A stretch of 64,000 nucleotides of DNA from Nitrospirota bacterium (GCA_016190245.1 JACPQY010000078.1:1-64000); one strand, 5' to 3'; positions 32,086 to 44,059 are shown, counted from the stretch's first letter. Program-made: numbers and translations. Notes: generated from the sequence alone by a model not told the origin.

Positions 32086-33276
32086 CTATCCCCGCTGGAG
32101 GGCCAGGTAGAGATCCATGCACTTCTCGGCGCTCGCCTTCCACGTGTGTCGGCGGGATTCGGCCTGACCCTGGGACCGCAGGAGGCGGTGCAGAACGGGA
32201 TAACGCAGCACGGCAAGGATCTTGTCCGCGATGTCATCGAGGTCCCAGAAGTCCACCTTGAGGACGTGCCGCAGCACTTCCGAAACACCGGACTGCCGTG
32301 AAATGAGAACGGGCGTGCCGTACGCCAGGGCATCGAGGGCGGAGATGCCGAAGGGCTCGGAGACGGACGGCATGACGAACAGATCGGCGGACCGGTATAC
32401 CGTGGCCAGGTCCTTCCCGCTGAGGAATCCCGTGAAGAGCACGCGATCGGCGATGCCGAGTCGGGCCGCCTCCGAAATCATCTGGTGCTCCATGTCGCCG
32501 GTGCCGGCGACGACGAAGCGGACGCTCGAGTTGACCTCGAGCACGCGCCGGGCCGCCCGCACGAAATACTCCGGCCCCTTCTGGAGCGTGATCCGGCCCG
32601 CGAAGAGGACGATGGGTTGCCCGCTCTCGCGCAAGCGCAACACGTCCCGGGCGGGGGTGCCCATGAACGTGAGATCCACACCGTTGTGGATGACGCGAAC
32701 TTTTTCCGGCGGGATTTCATAGTGGCGGACGATGTTGGCCTTCGTGAACCGGCTGACGGTCACCACGACATCGGCCCCTTCCATGCCTGCCTTCTCGATC
32801 GCGAAGACGTGGGGATTGGCGCCCCGCCCGCCCGATCGATCGTATTCCGTGGCGTGCACGTGAACGACCAGCGGCTTGCCGCTGACCCTTTTCGCCTCCA
32901 GGCCGGCCTCGAAGCACAGCCAATCGTGGGCGTGGATGACGTCGAAGTGCGCGGCGGCCGCGAGCGTGTGGGCGAAGCCCGCGTAGTGGCGGGCAGAGGC
33001 CACGTAGTCCCGGCGCGGGGCCTCCCACCAGCCCACGGTCGCGTAGGGGTCGAGGGCGGTCCGGTGTTCCCCGCCGACCGTCGAGGGGGGGGGGGAAGGA
33101 TCGGCGAAGAGAAAGGTCAGGAACGGCAGACGGAGATCCAGCCGGTCCGGCAGGGCGAACAGGACGTTCACCCCGGCGGCGGACAGCGCGCGCGTGAGAC
33201 CGTAGCACGCCACCCCAAGCCCGCCCACGTGAAACGGAGGGAATTCCCAACCGAACATCAGGACCGTGATCGCCAT
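32086..33276 (-). CDS. GT4-family glycosyltransferase (glycogen-synthase-like)
   Basis: A 396-aa GT-B retaining glycosyltransferase. The N-terminal MFGWEFPPFHVGGLGVACYG is the donor-loop pattern of glycogen-synthase-like GT4 enzymes. Later come DVIHAHDWLCFEAG, the IHNGVD linker, LFAGRITLQKGPEYFV and the nucleotide-sugar site SVSEPFGISALDALAYGTPV. ATG 33276 is preferred to the long upstream frame. A run of 11 C in the sense strand (33085-33095) encodes part of a proline stretch and leaves the frame intact. Coupled to the GH57 gene 5 nt downstream. Interval 33277-33556 holds no other gene. Confidence 0.88.
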   Translation of the reverse strand: MAITVLMFGWEFPPFHVGGLGVACYGLTRALSAAGVNVLFALPDRLDLRLPFLTFLFADPSPPPSTVGGEHRTALDPYATVGWWEAPRRDYVASARHYAGFAHTLAAAAHFDVIHAHDWLCFEAGLEAKRVSGKPLVVHVHATEYDRSGGRGANPHVFAIEKAGMEGADVVVTVSRFTKANIVRHYEIPPEKVRVIHNGVDLTFMGTPARDVLRLRESGQPIVLFAGRITLQKGPEYFVRAARRVLEVNSSVRFVVAGTGDMEHQMISEAARLGIADRVLFTGFLSGKDLATVYRSADLFVMPSVSEPFGISALDALAYGTPVLISRQSGVSEVLRHVLKVDFWDLDDIADKILAVLRYPVLHRLLRSQGQAESRRHTWKASAEKCMDLYLALQRG

Positions 33277-33514
33277 CAGTGTCCGACGAGCTCGATCGCC
33301 ACGGTGCCCTACCGAATCGTGGCGAAAGTGGCCCAGCCCTCCTTCGCTCATGCGCCCCGGCGGCTCGCGTCCTCCCGGGCCGCCCACCGGATTCCACAGC
33401 GCGTGGTGCAAGATAGCCCTAACGGGACGAGAAGGCAATGACTTGTGTCAACCGCCGCCTTGTGCCGCGTGCCCGCGCCACCCGTGTGCGAGCGGTCTCC
33501 TGGCCCGAATGCGC

Positions 33515-33542
33515 TTGACTTCACGGGCACTTCATATAACCT
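33515..33542 (+). promoter_or_regulatory. Possible promoter of the CheY-like gene
   Basis: TTGACT (33515-33520), a 16-nt spacer and TAACCT (33537-33542), inside an AT-rich patch that also contains CATATAAC. The ATG at 33557 follows 14 nt later with no Shine-Dalgarno. Confidence 0.35.
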
Positions 33543-33556
33543 AATCTGCCAACTAC

Positions 33557-33937
33557 ATGGAAGAGACCGCCAATGCAAAGAGGCGTGTCCTCATCATCGA
33601 CGACAGCGTCTCGGTGTTTGCTCAACTGAAAAAGATCCTGGATGACGATGGAGCGTTCGATGTTGTGGGTCACGCCCCCAACGGCGCGGAAGGGCTGAAG
33701 ATGTACAAGGCCCATCGGCCGGACATTGTACTCCTCGACATCGTGATGCCTGTGCTGGATGGCCTGAAGGCGCTCAAGATGATCCTGGACAGCGACAAGA
33801 ACGCTCGGGTCGTGATGATCTCTTCCGTGGGAGCCGTCGGCAACAAGGCCCTGCAGGCGCTCCAACTCGGCGCCAAAGGCGTCATCTCCAAGCCCTTCCG
33901 AGGCGAGGAGATTATCAAGACGGTCAAGGAGATGTAG
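33557..33937 (+). CDS. CheY-like single-domain response regulator
   Basis: A 126-aa stand-alone receiver domain. The acidic pocket is D15/D16 in VLIIDDS, the phospho-acceptor is D61 in VLLDIVMP, the switch serine is in VMISSVG, and the conserved lysine is K112 in ISKPF. There is no output domain, so it acts by protein-protein contact. The next gene, 22 nt on, encodes a CheX-like phosphatase domain, which by analogy would dephosphorylate this receiver. No kinase is adjacent. Confidence 0.93.
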   Translation: MEETANAKRRVLIIDDSVSVFAQLKKILDDDGAFDVVGHAPNGAEGLKMYKAHRPDIVLLDIVMPVLDGLKALKMILDSDKNARVVMISSVGAVGNKALQALQLGAKGVISKPFRGEEIIKTVKEM

Positions 33938-33959
33938 GGCTACGAAAGGGGGACTCGGC

Positions 33960-35017
33960 ATCAAATTCTTCGGCCAGCACCTGCTTCAAAAAAAACTCGT
34001 CACACGTGAGGACCTGCTCAAGGCCGTTGCGCTCCAGGAGAAGCTCAACCTGCGCTTCGGCGACTACTCCGTCCGCAAGGGCTACCTGACTCAGGAGCAG
34101 GTCTACTTCATCCACGAGGCGCAGAAGAGGCAGGACAAGCTGTTCGGAGAACTGGCCGCCGAGCTGGGATACCTGACCCCGGAGCAAGTCCAATCCATCC
34201 TGACCCAGCAGAAGAACGATCATCGTTTTCTGGGCGATCTTCTCGTGGAGCAGGGATCGCTCACGCGCGAGCAACTCGACCTCGAGCTCGTCGAGTACGA
34301 GGAGTCGCAGAAGGAGTATTTCGCCGACCGAGAGTATTTCCCCCCCGAGGTCCCGTATCACAAACAGTACGACGTCTACATTGACCTCTTCGTCAAGCTC
34401 CTGCGGCGCGTGGCCAACATTCTCACCAAGCCGGAGGCGGTCTCGAAGACCTCGGGTCGTATCGGAAACGGGCTCCTCACGATCGGGATTCCCTTCAACG
34501 GCGCACTTCACGGCCGGTTCGTGTTCGCCCTCTCGAAAGACAAGGTGGACGAGGTGGTGGTGGCGACGTTGACTCAGGCGGCAGACGGCGTGGAGCAGGA
34601 GATGTTGCTCGATGCGGTGAAGGAATTCGGCAACGTGGTGTGCGGGAACGTGGCTGCGCGCATGGCCCAGATGGGGCGCGAGGTCGAGATTGATCCGCCG
34701 GAAGTGCTCAGCCCCTTGGGCGGGCAGGGGTATTCGCCCAAGCCCGGCGAATCGGTATGGCTGTGCCCGCTCGTCACCACCTCCGGGGAAGTCTACGCCG
34801 CGTTGGTCATGGGTGCGCCGCGGCCGGCGAAGCCTGCGGCCAAACCGGAAGCCAAGCCGGCGGCCCCGCCGCGTCCCAAGCCCCGGAAAGCGGCCCGACC
34901 GAGGCCAAAGCCCGCGCGGAAGAAAGCCGCGAAGCGCACTCGGCCCGCGGCCCATAAGCCGGCCCGGCGGCCGGCCAAAGCCGCCCGCAAGTCTTCCCCC
35001 AAGCGGAGAGCTCGACG

Positions 35018-35021
<4 letters not shown>
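33960..35021 (+). CDS. Repeat-CheX protein with histone-H1-like tail; probable ATC start
   Basis: A 353-aa protein if read from ATC 33960. Residues 1-110 hold about four short helical repeats of the form hLhxxGxLTxEQhxxhh...Q ([70 protein letters not shown]), like MshEN-type repeats. A CheX-like domain follows, with the phosphatase E-x-x-N motif at E222/N225 in [12 protein letters not shown]. The last 65 residues are Lys/Ala/Pro/Arg-rich. No ATG, GTG or TTG exists in frame before GTG 34245, yet the repeats clearly extend up to [18 protein letters not shown] (33945-33953) lies 6 nt before the ATC. The canonical alternative, GTG 34245, would drop most of the repeats. Confidence 0.8.
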
Positions 35022-37717
<2,696 letters not shown>

Positions 37718-38036
37718 AAGGCGCCCCGTTCCCCGCCGGTCCTCGTTTCATCCCTACGGCCTTCCGAGCTTTGCCGGTAGCCGCGGGCTTCCCGCCTGTC
37801 CAGTCCGCCACGGCGGACGGACTTCGGCGGGCAGGCAGCCCGCGACCGGCGCGCAGCCTGAAGGCCATGTTTTATGTGGCCCATCCTGGGCCACAACTTA
37901 TCATGGCCCCATACCCTCCTGGGCAAGGGGCTGCGGCTACCCCCGATCGGTTGGATTACCTCAGCAGGCCACACCGGAAGGCGCAAGCCAGGCGTTTCGT
38001 GCGGAAACCTGGCTGTAACCCGGCAACAGTGGCTTG
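37718..38036. repeat. Intergenic hairpin array between acnA and bcp
   Basis: No gene is seen. From left: a 75-nt nested hairpin (37775-37849) with arms CCGGT/ACCGG, CGCGGGCT/AGCCCGCG, GCCTG/CAGGC and core TCCGCC-AC-GGCGGA (37804-37817); GTGGCCCA-TCC-TGGGCCAC (37876-37894); and a compact fold at 37969-38032 in which CCAC/GTGG and CCGG/CCGG enclose the hairpin AGCCAGG-CG-TTTC-GTGCG-GAAA-CCTGGCT (37986-38014). The last lies just upstream of the bcp -35 box, so it is not in the leader from that promoter. Confidence 0.6.
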
Positions 38037-38065
38037 TTGACAACCGCAGTCTCCTAGTCTTTGAT
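38037..38065 (+). promoter_or_regulatory. bcp promoter
   Basis: TTGACA (38037-38042), a 17-nt spacer and TTTGAT (38060-38065). A Shine-Dalgarno GGGAGGTG (38081-38088) precedes ATG 38093, so this gene has a conventional leader. Confidence 0.5.
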
Positions 38066-38092
38066 TGTGGTATCCGAAACGGGAGGTGACTC

Positions 38093-38662
38093 ATGACCAA
38101 GGCGCGATCGAAAAAAGCAACGGCGAAAAGGGACACGAAGAAACCCACGCGGGCCGCGAAGGTGACAAAGGCTATGGCGGCGCGCTCGGCACCGGCCTCG
38201 GAACCCCGAATGCCCAAGCCGGGCGAGGCGGCGCCGGATTTTAGACTGGCGACGGACGAAGGGCGCGAGGTGAGCCTCGCTGACTTTCGGGGAAAGAAGG
38301 TCGTCCTGTACTTCTACCCGAAAGATGACACCCCGGGGTGCACCGTGGAGGCCTGTTCGTTCCGCGATGGCTCAACCGATATCCAGGCCAAAGGCACGGT
38401 AGTGCTCGGCGTGAGTGTGGATTCGGTCGTTTCCCATAAAAGATTCAGGGAGAAATACCGCCTCAACTTCCCCCTGCTTGCCGACACCGAGAAGAGGGTG
38501 GTGGAGGCCTACGGCGTGTGGAAGATGAGGTCGCTCTACGGCCGCTCCTTCATGGGAACGGAGCGCACGACGTTCGTGATCGACGAGAACGGGAAGATCG
38601 CGAAAGTCTTCCCCCGCGTGAAGGTGGATGGCCACCTCCAGGAGGTTCTGGGAGTGCTGTAG
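38093..38662 (+). CDS. bcp: Peroxiredoxin (Bcp/PrxQ) with basic N-terminal extension
   Basis: A 189-aa atypical two-cysteine peroxiredoxin that reduces hydroperoxides. The peroxidatic cysteine is C83 in DDTPGCTVEAC and the resolving cysteine is C88, the PrxQ spacing. FFLD-type late motifs are replaced by TTFVIDENGKIAKVF, still typical. The first 40 or so residues are an extra Lys/Ala/Arg/Thr-rich segment (SKKATAKRDTKKPTRAAKVT), not part of the enzyme and resembling histone-H1 tails; it could bind DNA or RNA. A strong Shine-Dalgarno supports ATG 38093, so the extension is translated. Confidence 0.93.
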   Translation: MTKARSKKATAKRDTKKPTRAAKVTKAMAARSAPASEPRMPKPGEAAPDFRLATDEGREVSLADFRGKKVVLYFYPKDDTPGCTVEACSFRDGSTDIQAKGTVVLGVSVDSVVSHKRFREKYRLNFPLLADTEKRVVEAYGVWKMRSLYGRSFMGTERTTFVIDENGKIAKVFPRVKVDGHLQEVLGVL

Positions 38663-38684
38663 GGGCCGGGCCTTGGTGACTTCC

Positions 38685-38698
38685 CCGCCGAAGCGGGC
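38685..38698. terminator. Hairpin between convergent bcp and mutase genes
   Basis: CCCGC-CGAA-GCGGG with a four-base loop lies in the 38-bp gap between the two converging stops. There is no T-run on either side; possible bidirectional terminator. Confidence 0.35.
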
Positions 38699-38700
38699 CG

Positions 38701-40434
38701 TCAGATGACCTTGATCTCGTGGTGCTCGCCGAAGACGCTGCGCAGTCGGTCCGAGATCTCGCCCACGGTCGCGTAGCTCTCCACGCACTCGAGGATCGCC
38801 GGCATGAGGTTGGCCGTGCCGCGCGCGGCGTCTTCGAGCCTGCGAAGGGCGGCCCGGGCGGCCGCCTCATCGCGTGCGTCGCAAACGGCGCGGAGGCGCT
38901 TCTTCTGGGCCTCCTCGATGCGGGGGTCCACTTTCAGGATGGGTTTGTCAAAGACGTGATCGGATTGGCAGACGTTGACCCCGACTACGTTCAGCTCCTT
39001 CGTTTCGAGCATGCGCTGGTACTCGGTCGCACTTTGAAGGATCTGAGTCTGGATGTAGCCACGCTCGATCGCCGGTAGAGCCCCGCCCATCTCTTGGATG
39101 CGATCCAGCAGGTTCGAGGCGTGCTCCTCGATCTGGTTCGTGACGGATTCAAGGGCCCAACTCCCGCCGAGGGGGTCTATCACATCCGCGACGCCGCTTT
39201 CGTGGGCGATCACCTGCTGCGTGCGCAGGGCCAGCATGGCGGACTCCTCCGTGGGCAGGGCGAGGGCCTCATCGTAGGCGTTGGTGTGGAGCGACTGCGC
39301 GCCGCCGAGCACGGCCGCGAGGGCCTGGATCGTCACACGGGCCACATTGACCATCGGCTGCTGGGCGGTGAGCGAGCAGCCGGCGGTCTGAGCGTGGAAG
39401 CGCAGCATGCACGAACGGGGATCCTTGGCGCCGAACCGGTCCCGCATGAGTCTGGCCCAGAGCCGCCGCGCGGCGCGGAACTTCGCCACTTCCTCGATGA
39501 GATTGTTGTGGACGTCGAAGAAGAAGGAGAGCTGCGCGGCAAACCCGTCCACGGGGAGTCCCCGATCGAGAGCGGCCTGCACGTACTGCACCGCGTGGGC
39601 GAAGGTGAAAGCCACCTCCTGAACGGCTGTGGCTCCCGCCTCGCGAATGTGGTACCCGCTGATGCTGATCGCATTCCACTGCGGGACGTCTTTCGCGCAG
39701 TATTCGATCACGTCCGTCACGAGGCGAAGAGACGCGCGGGGGGGGTAGATGTAGGTCCCACGCGCGACGTACTCCTTGAGGATGTCGTTCTGCACCGTCC
39801 CGCGCAGCGCGTTCGGCTGCGCGCCCTGTTTTTTCGCCGCCGCGATGTAGAGGGCGAGAAGCGTGGCCGCCGTCGCGTTGATCGTCATTGAGGTGCTGAT
39901 CTGCGCGAGGGGGATCTGGGCGAAGAGGTCCTCCATGTCGGCAAGACTCGATATGCTCACGCCCACGCGGCCGACCTCGCCGGCGGCGCGGGGGTGATCG
40001 GGGTCGTAGCCCATTTGCGTGGGCAGGTCGAACGCCACCGATAGGCCGGTCTGCCCCTGCGCGAGGAGGTACCGGTAGCGTTTGTTCGTCTCGGCAGCGT
40101 TGCCGAAACCCGCGTACTGCCGCATGGTCCAGAAGCGGCTGCGGTACATCGTCGGCTGAATGCCCCGCGTGTAGGGATACTGGCCGGGATATCCGAGACG
40201 TTCGAGCGAGTCCGCACCGTCCGCGTCGGAGGGGTCGTACACCGGCTCGATCCGGAGATTCGAGGTCGTCCGGAACTCGGGTTTGCGCTCGGGGACCTTG
40301 GCCTTGGCTTTCGAGTAGGTGTCTTGCTCCCAGGCCAGGCGGGCCTTGACGGCCCTGTCCCGACGGGTCCGGCCGAGCCTAGGACGGTGAGGCGGCTCCC
40401 GTCTGTCGGCGTGGGCGTTCTTGGGGTTGGTCAT
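38701..40434 (-). CDS. Methylmalonyl-CoA mutase, catalytic (large) subunit
   Basis: A 577-aa catalytic TIM-barrel subunit of the B12-dependent mutase that interconverts methylmalonyl-CoA and succinyl-CoA. Family motifs include [69 protein letters not shown] and [17 protein letters not shown]. The B12-binding domain (DxHxxG) is absent, so a separate small subunit must be encoded elsewhere; this two-polypeptide form is common. It is the last gene of a minus-strand cluster with biotin carrier and biotin carboxylase, completing propionyl-CoA to succinyl-CoA conversion. Confidence 0.93.
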   Translation of the reverse strand: MTNPKNAHADRREPPHRPRLGRTRRDRAVKARLAWEQDTYSKAKAKVPERKPEFRTTSNLRIEPVYDPSDADGADSLERLGYPGQYPYTRGIQPTMYRSRFWTMRQYAGFGNAAETNKRYRYLLAQGQTGLSVAFDLPTQMGYDPDHPRAAGEVGRVGVSISSLADMEDLFAQIPLAQISTSMTINATAATLLALYIAAAKKQGAQPNALRGTVQNDILKEYVARGTYIYPPRASLRLVTDVIEYCAKDVPQWNAISISGYHIREAGATAVQEVAFTFAHAVQYVQAALDRGLPVDGFAAQLSFFFDVHNNLIEEVAKFRAARRLWARLMRDRFGAKDPRSCMLRFHAQTAGCSLTAQQPMVNVARVTIQALAAVLGGAQSLHTNAYDEALALPTEESAMLALRTQQVIAHESGVADVIDPLGGSWALESVTNQIEEHASNLLDRIQEMGGALPAIERGYIQTQILQSATEYQRMLETKELNVVGVNVCQSDHVFDKPILKVDPRIEEAQKKRLRAVCDARDEAAARAALRRLEDAARGTANLMPAILECVESYATVGEISDRLRSVFGEHHEIKVI

Positions 40435-40481
40435 GGAGGGGTGGGGGCTCGGGTCACGTATCCTTGCATCGGGCCGCCTCG

Positions 40482-40997
40482 TCAGCCCTTGGCATCGTCC
40501 ACCACGAGAAGGACGTCGCCGGAATCCACGGTGTCCCCCTCGCGGGCCTCGACCTTGACGACCCGTCCGTCCTTGGGCGACTTGATCTCGTTCTCCATCT
40601 TCATGGCTTCAATGATCGCGATGGTTTCACCGCTGCGGACGGCATCGCCGGCCTTCGGCAGGACCTTGAGCACGCGGCCGGGCATGGGCGAGGGGACCGC
40701 GATGCGGCCCTTCTGGGCACCCCGTCGGGCCGCGTGCGCTGCGGCAATGCCGCCGGCCCTCACCTCGACGTCCCACGCGCGGCCGTCGCGCGTGACCTTG
40801 ACCTTGTCCGGCTCGGACGCCGTCACCGTGAAGGTGTGGTGGCGGCCCTCGATCAGCAGGGAAAGACGTCCGGCTCGCACTCGCAGGACGTCGGCCACGC
40901 GTGTCCGCCCCCCGAGGTTGATCTCGATCTTTCGTTCCCCGATCCGCTTGACCTCCAGGTCGTGCTGCCGGCCCTCGACGATGCAGGCGTATTTCAT
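40482..40997 (-). CDS. Biotin carboxyl carrier protein of acyl-CoA carboxylase
   Basis: A 171-aa protein with a C-terminal biotinyl domain: the biotinylated lysine is K133 in [14 protein letters not shown], with [15 protein letters not shown] before it. The N-terminal 90 residues are a beta-rich region like the BT domain linking carrier and carboxylase in acyl-CoA carboxylases. In many bacteria this is fused to the biotin carboxylase; here it is a separate gene downstream of it, 164 bp away, with a palindrome in between. It probably serves propionyl-CoA carboxylation. Confidence 0.9.
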   Translation of the reverse strand: MKYACIVEGRQHDLEVKRIGERKIEINLGGRTRVADVLRVRAGRLSLLIEGRHHTFTVTASEPDKVKVTRDGRAWDVEVRAGGIAAAHAARRGAQKGRIAVPSPMPGRVLKVLPKAGDAVRSGETIAIIEAMKMENEIKSPKDGRVVKVEAREGDTVDSGDVLLVVDDAKG

Positions 40998-41030
40998 GAC
41001 CTACTGACGTTTGGAGAATTGGTGAAGCCC

Positions 41031-41132
41031 CGAGATTGCTTCGCCGGCCCGCGTCGCTTGCGCTCGCGGCTTCGGCTCGCATTGACACCCCCCCTCGTCA
41101 TGGCGAGAAGGCTCCGCGACAAAGCAATCTCG
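41031..41132. repeat. 102-nt palindromic intergenic repeat
   Basis: CGAGATTGCT (41031-41040) pairs perfectly with AGCAATCTCG (41123-41132); inner segments CTCGCATTGAC and GTCATGGCGAG also pair. It fills most of the gap between the biotin carboxylase and biotin carrier genes. Similar long CGAGATTGCTTCG...CGAAGCAATCTCG palindromes are, to my knowledge, common intergenic repeats in many uncultivated bacteria. Confidence 0.65.
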
Positions 41133-41161
41133 AAAGGGGATGGATCCATTGTGTCCGGACC

Positions 41162-42723
41162 TCAAGATGCGGCCCTCAAGCTGGACCGGCGTCCCGCGAG
41201 GGTCCACGGACTTGGCCCCTCGGCCGCGCCGGAGGCGGACGGGGACGGGCGCGTGCCCGGTTCCGTATCCTCGAGGAATCGGTGGACCCCGGCCGCGAGG
41301 GCCGGCAGCTCCGTGCCTTCGGTGGGGAACAGGGGCGCCGATTTGGATAGATACTCGTCCTCGATGAAGTGCGTGTCGAGATCGCCCTCCCGGAATCGCG
41401 GATGGCGCATGAGCCAGCGCAGGAAGGGGATGTTGTGTCGCGTGCCCGCAATCTCGTATTCGGCCAGGGCCCGTTCCATCCGGCGGATCGCCTCCGCACG
41501 ATCCCGGCCCCAGACGATCAACTTGGCGAGGAGGGGGTCGTAGAAAACGGGGACCGTCCATCCCTCGTAGATCCCGCTGTCCACCCGTACCCAAGGTCCC
41601 GAGGGTTCCGTGAGGTGGGCGATCGTGCCGGGCGCCGGAAAGAATTTCTTGAGGGGGTCCTCGGCATAGACGCGGCACTCGATGGCCCAGCCGGTCCTTC
41701 GGATCTCCTCCTGGGACCATGGCAGCGGTGCGCCGGACGCGAGCGCGAGCTGGGCGGAAACAAGGTCAATCTGCGTGACCATCTCCGTGACGGGATGCTC
41801 CACCTGGAGCCGGGTGTTCATTTCGAGGAAATAAAAGTTCTCCTCGGGGTCCACCACGAACTCGACCGTCCCGGCGTTCACGTAGCCCACGGCCTGGGCG
41901 GCGCGAACCGCGGCCTCTCCCATCTTCGTGCGGATGGCCTCGGAGATGAACGGCGAGGGGCATTCCTCCACCACCTTCTGGTAGCGGCGTTGAATCGAAC
42001 ACTCCCGCTCGCCGAGATAGAGGGCGCGGCCGCCGGTGTCCGCGAGAATCTGCATCTCGATGTGCCGCGGTTTGCGGATGTACTTTTCGAGGTAGACGTC
42101 GCCGACGCCGAACGCGGACTTAGCCTCGGAGGAGGCCCGTTCGAAGAGCTTGGGGAGGTCCTCCTCTCGATCCACGATCCGCATCCCTTTCCCGCCGCCC
42201 CCGCTGGCGGCCTTGAGGAGGACGGGGAACCCGAGGGCCTTCGCCTGCTCTCGGGCTTCCTGCGCGTTCGCGAGGGCCTGACGCATGCCCGGCACGATGG
42301 GCACGCCGGCCTCCGCCATGATCTTCCGGGCCGCCGTTTTGGACCCCATCCGTTCGATCGCCTTGGGGGGGGGGCCGATGAAGACGATCCCGGCGTCCGC
42401 GCAGGCCTGGGCGAACGCCGCGTTCTCGGAGAGGAAACCGTAGCCGGGATGGATCGCATCCGCCCCGGTCGAGCGGGCGGCATCCAGGATCCGCTGGACA
42501 TTGAGGTAGCTTTCGCGGGCGGGGGGGGGCCGATCTCGACCGCCTCCTCGGCGGCGAGGACATGAAGGGCCTTGCGGTCGGCCTCGGAAAAGACGGCCAC
42601 GGAGGGGATGCCCCATTCCTTGAGCGCGCGGATGACACGGACGGCGATCTCCCCCCGGTTGGCCACGAGGACCTTCCGGAAGGGCCGGCGCTCCGGGAGA
42701 GAGAACGAAGTGTTGGGACCCAC
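41162..42723 (-). CDS. Acyl-CoA carboxylase biotin carboxylase subunit, frameshifted
   Basis: An ATP-grasp biotin carboxylase (AccC/PccA type) split between two frames. The first part, from GTG 42723, reads [19 protein letters not shown] to [10 protein letters not shown]; the rest continues from [14 protein letters not shown] to the end in another frame. The switch is at a C9 run in the sense strand (G9 at 42521-42529 on the plus strand). One extra C would restore the expected [11 protein letters not shown]. Other motifs are intact: [25 protein letters not shown] and [14 protein letters not shown]. Either a homopolymer error or a true frameshift. The uninterrupted downstream frame alone spans 41162-42616. 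Confidence 0.88.
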
Positions 42724-42760
42724 TACCGGGCGATCGAGACGGTGCCCGCTCCGGCCGCGC

Positions 42761-43057
42761 TCACGCGGGCTTCGTGGCCGAGGCGGAAGATCCCTCCTTG
42801 CCGCCCCCACCTCCGGTTTCGCTTGTTTTGCCGGCCCCTGCCGTCTCGCCCTCCTTTTTCTTCTGGGTCGACGAGCCGCCCGAAGCGTAGTCCGTCTTGT
42901 ACCAACCCGTTCCCTTGAGCACAAAGCTCGTCTGGGAGATCTGCCGGCGCGCGGCCTTCCCGCACTTCGGACACCGTGCGGAGCCGGGTGCGGTGATTTT
43001 CTGCACCTTCTCGAAAGTGTGCCGGCAGGAAGAGCAGCTATACTCATAGATCGGCAT
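42761..43057 (-). CDS. FmdB-family zinc-ribbon protein
   Basis: A 98-aa protein with the FmdB (CxxC_CXXC_SSSS) zinc ribbon: [19 protein letters not shown] gives the first C-x2-C and [15 protein letters not shown] the second. [14 protein letters not shown] is the usual following segment, and the C-terminal 35 residues are Gly/Ser/Lys-rich and disordered. ATG 43057 has AGGAGG about 9 nt upstream. Function unknown; often called a putative regulatory protein. It lies 37 bp before the biotin carboxylase and probably shares its transcript. Confidence 0.9.
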   Translation of the reverse strand: MPIYEYSCSSCRHTFEKVQKITAPGSARCPKCGKAARRQISQTSFVLKGTGWYKTDYASGGSSTQKKKEGETAGAGKTSETGGGGGKEGSSASATKPA

Positions 43058-43081
43058 GGACCCGGTCCTCCTTGGGCGTCT

Positions 43082-44059
43082 CTACTCCTGGGCGACCACC
43101 ACGCGGTTCCGCCCGGCGTCTTTGGCGCAGTACAGCGCGTCGTCCGCCAGCCGGATAAGCTGATCGACGTGGGCGACCTTGTGACGGGGCCAGTTCGCCA
43201 CGCCGAAGCTCACCCGCACGTCGAGCGGGCCGTCTTGGGATGGGAACCCTTCGCGCTCGACCGTCCGCCGCATCTTCTCGGCCGCGGCCACCGCGCCCTC
43301 CAGTTCCGTTTCGGGGAGGATCACGGCGAATTCCTCGCCGCCGTAGCGGGCCACGACGTCCGACCCGCGCAGGGCCTGTTTGATGAGAGCGGCCAGATGG
43401 GAAAGGACCATGTCGCCCACTTGATGGCCGTGAGTATCGTTGATTTTCTTGAAGTGGTCAATGTCCATGAGGATGAACGAGATCGGCTTCTGGTAGCGGA
43501 CGGCCCGGCTGAACTCGCGCGAGAGCTCCTCCATAAAGTGGCGGCGGTTGTAGACCTGGGTGAGTTCGTCGATGCTGGCCAGTTCGCGCAGCCGATCGCG
43601 GCTTTTCTTGAGCTCCAGGTGGGTCTTTACGCGCGCGCGCAGCTCGGGGCCGCGCTCCTTCCAGCTTCCCTTCTCGACGTAGTCCGAGGCCCCGAGTTCG
43701 AAGCAGCGGATCTTGGTCTCCATGTCGCGAGCGCTCGTGAGCATGATGATGGGGATGTCCTTGAACTTCTTGCGCGTCAGGTCCAGGAACTTCAGCCCGT
43801 CGATCCCCGGCATGTTCACATCGCAGATGATGAGGTCAACCCGGTTGTGCTGGAGCGACTTGATCCCCTCGGCGCCGCCCGCCGCCTCGTAGCAGTGATC
43901 GAAGAGCTGCGCCTCCTGGATGATGGCGAGGATTTCCTGGCGGGTCACCTCCGAGTCGTCGATGACGAGGATCCCCCGCTCGACCGGCTCGGTCTCCTCC
44001 GCTCCTCTCTGGACCGGCGCCGCCTCCGGCCTCAGCTCCTGGGGAGAGGCCAAATCCAT
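43082..44059 (-). CDS. Response-regulator diguanylate cyclase (REC-GGDEF)
   Basis: A 325-aa cyclic-di-GMP synthase. The receiver (about residues 28-145) has [14 protein letters not shown] and the phospho-acceptor in [14 protein letters not shown]. The GGDEF domain (about 160-325) has the active site [12 protein letters not shown] and an inhibitory RxxD site (RGSD) five residues before it, so product inhibition is likely. A short helical linker contains a coiled-coil-like stretch. ATG 44059 follows TACAAT by 8 nt. It is divergent from an HD-GYP phosphodiesterase gene, the opposing activity. Confidence 0.93.
   Translation of the reverse strand: MDLASPQELRPEAAPVQRGAEETEPVERGILVIDDSEVTRQEILAIIQEAQLFDHCYEAAGGAEGIKSLQHNRVDLIICDVNMPGIDGLKFLDLTRKKFKDIPIIMLTSARDMETKIRCFELGASDYVEKGSWKERGPELRARVKTHLELKKSRDRLRELASIDELTQVYNRRHFMEELSREFSRAVRYQKPISFILMDIDHFKKINDTHGHQVGDMVLSHLAALIKQALRGSDVVARYGGEEFAVILPETELEGAVAAAEKMRRTVEREGFPSQDGPLDVRVSFGVANWPRHKVAHVDQLIRLADDALYCAKDAGRNRVVVAQE

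Noticed and set aside
37969-38032. Cyclic-di-GMP (GEMM) riboswitch upstream of bcp, suggested by GGCGCAAGCC
   Set aside because: The GEMM core order and conserved joins could not be matched, and the fold lies upstream of the predicted promoter. Kept only as an unassigned structure.
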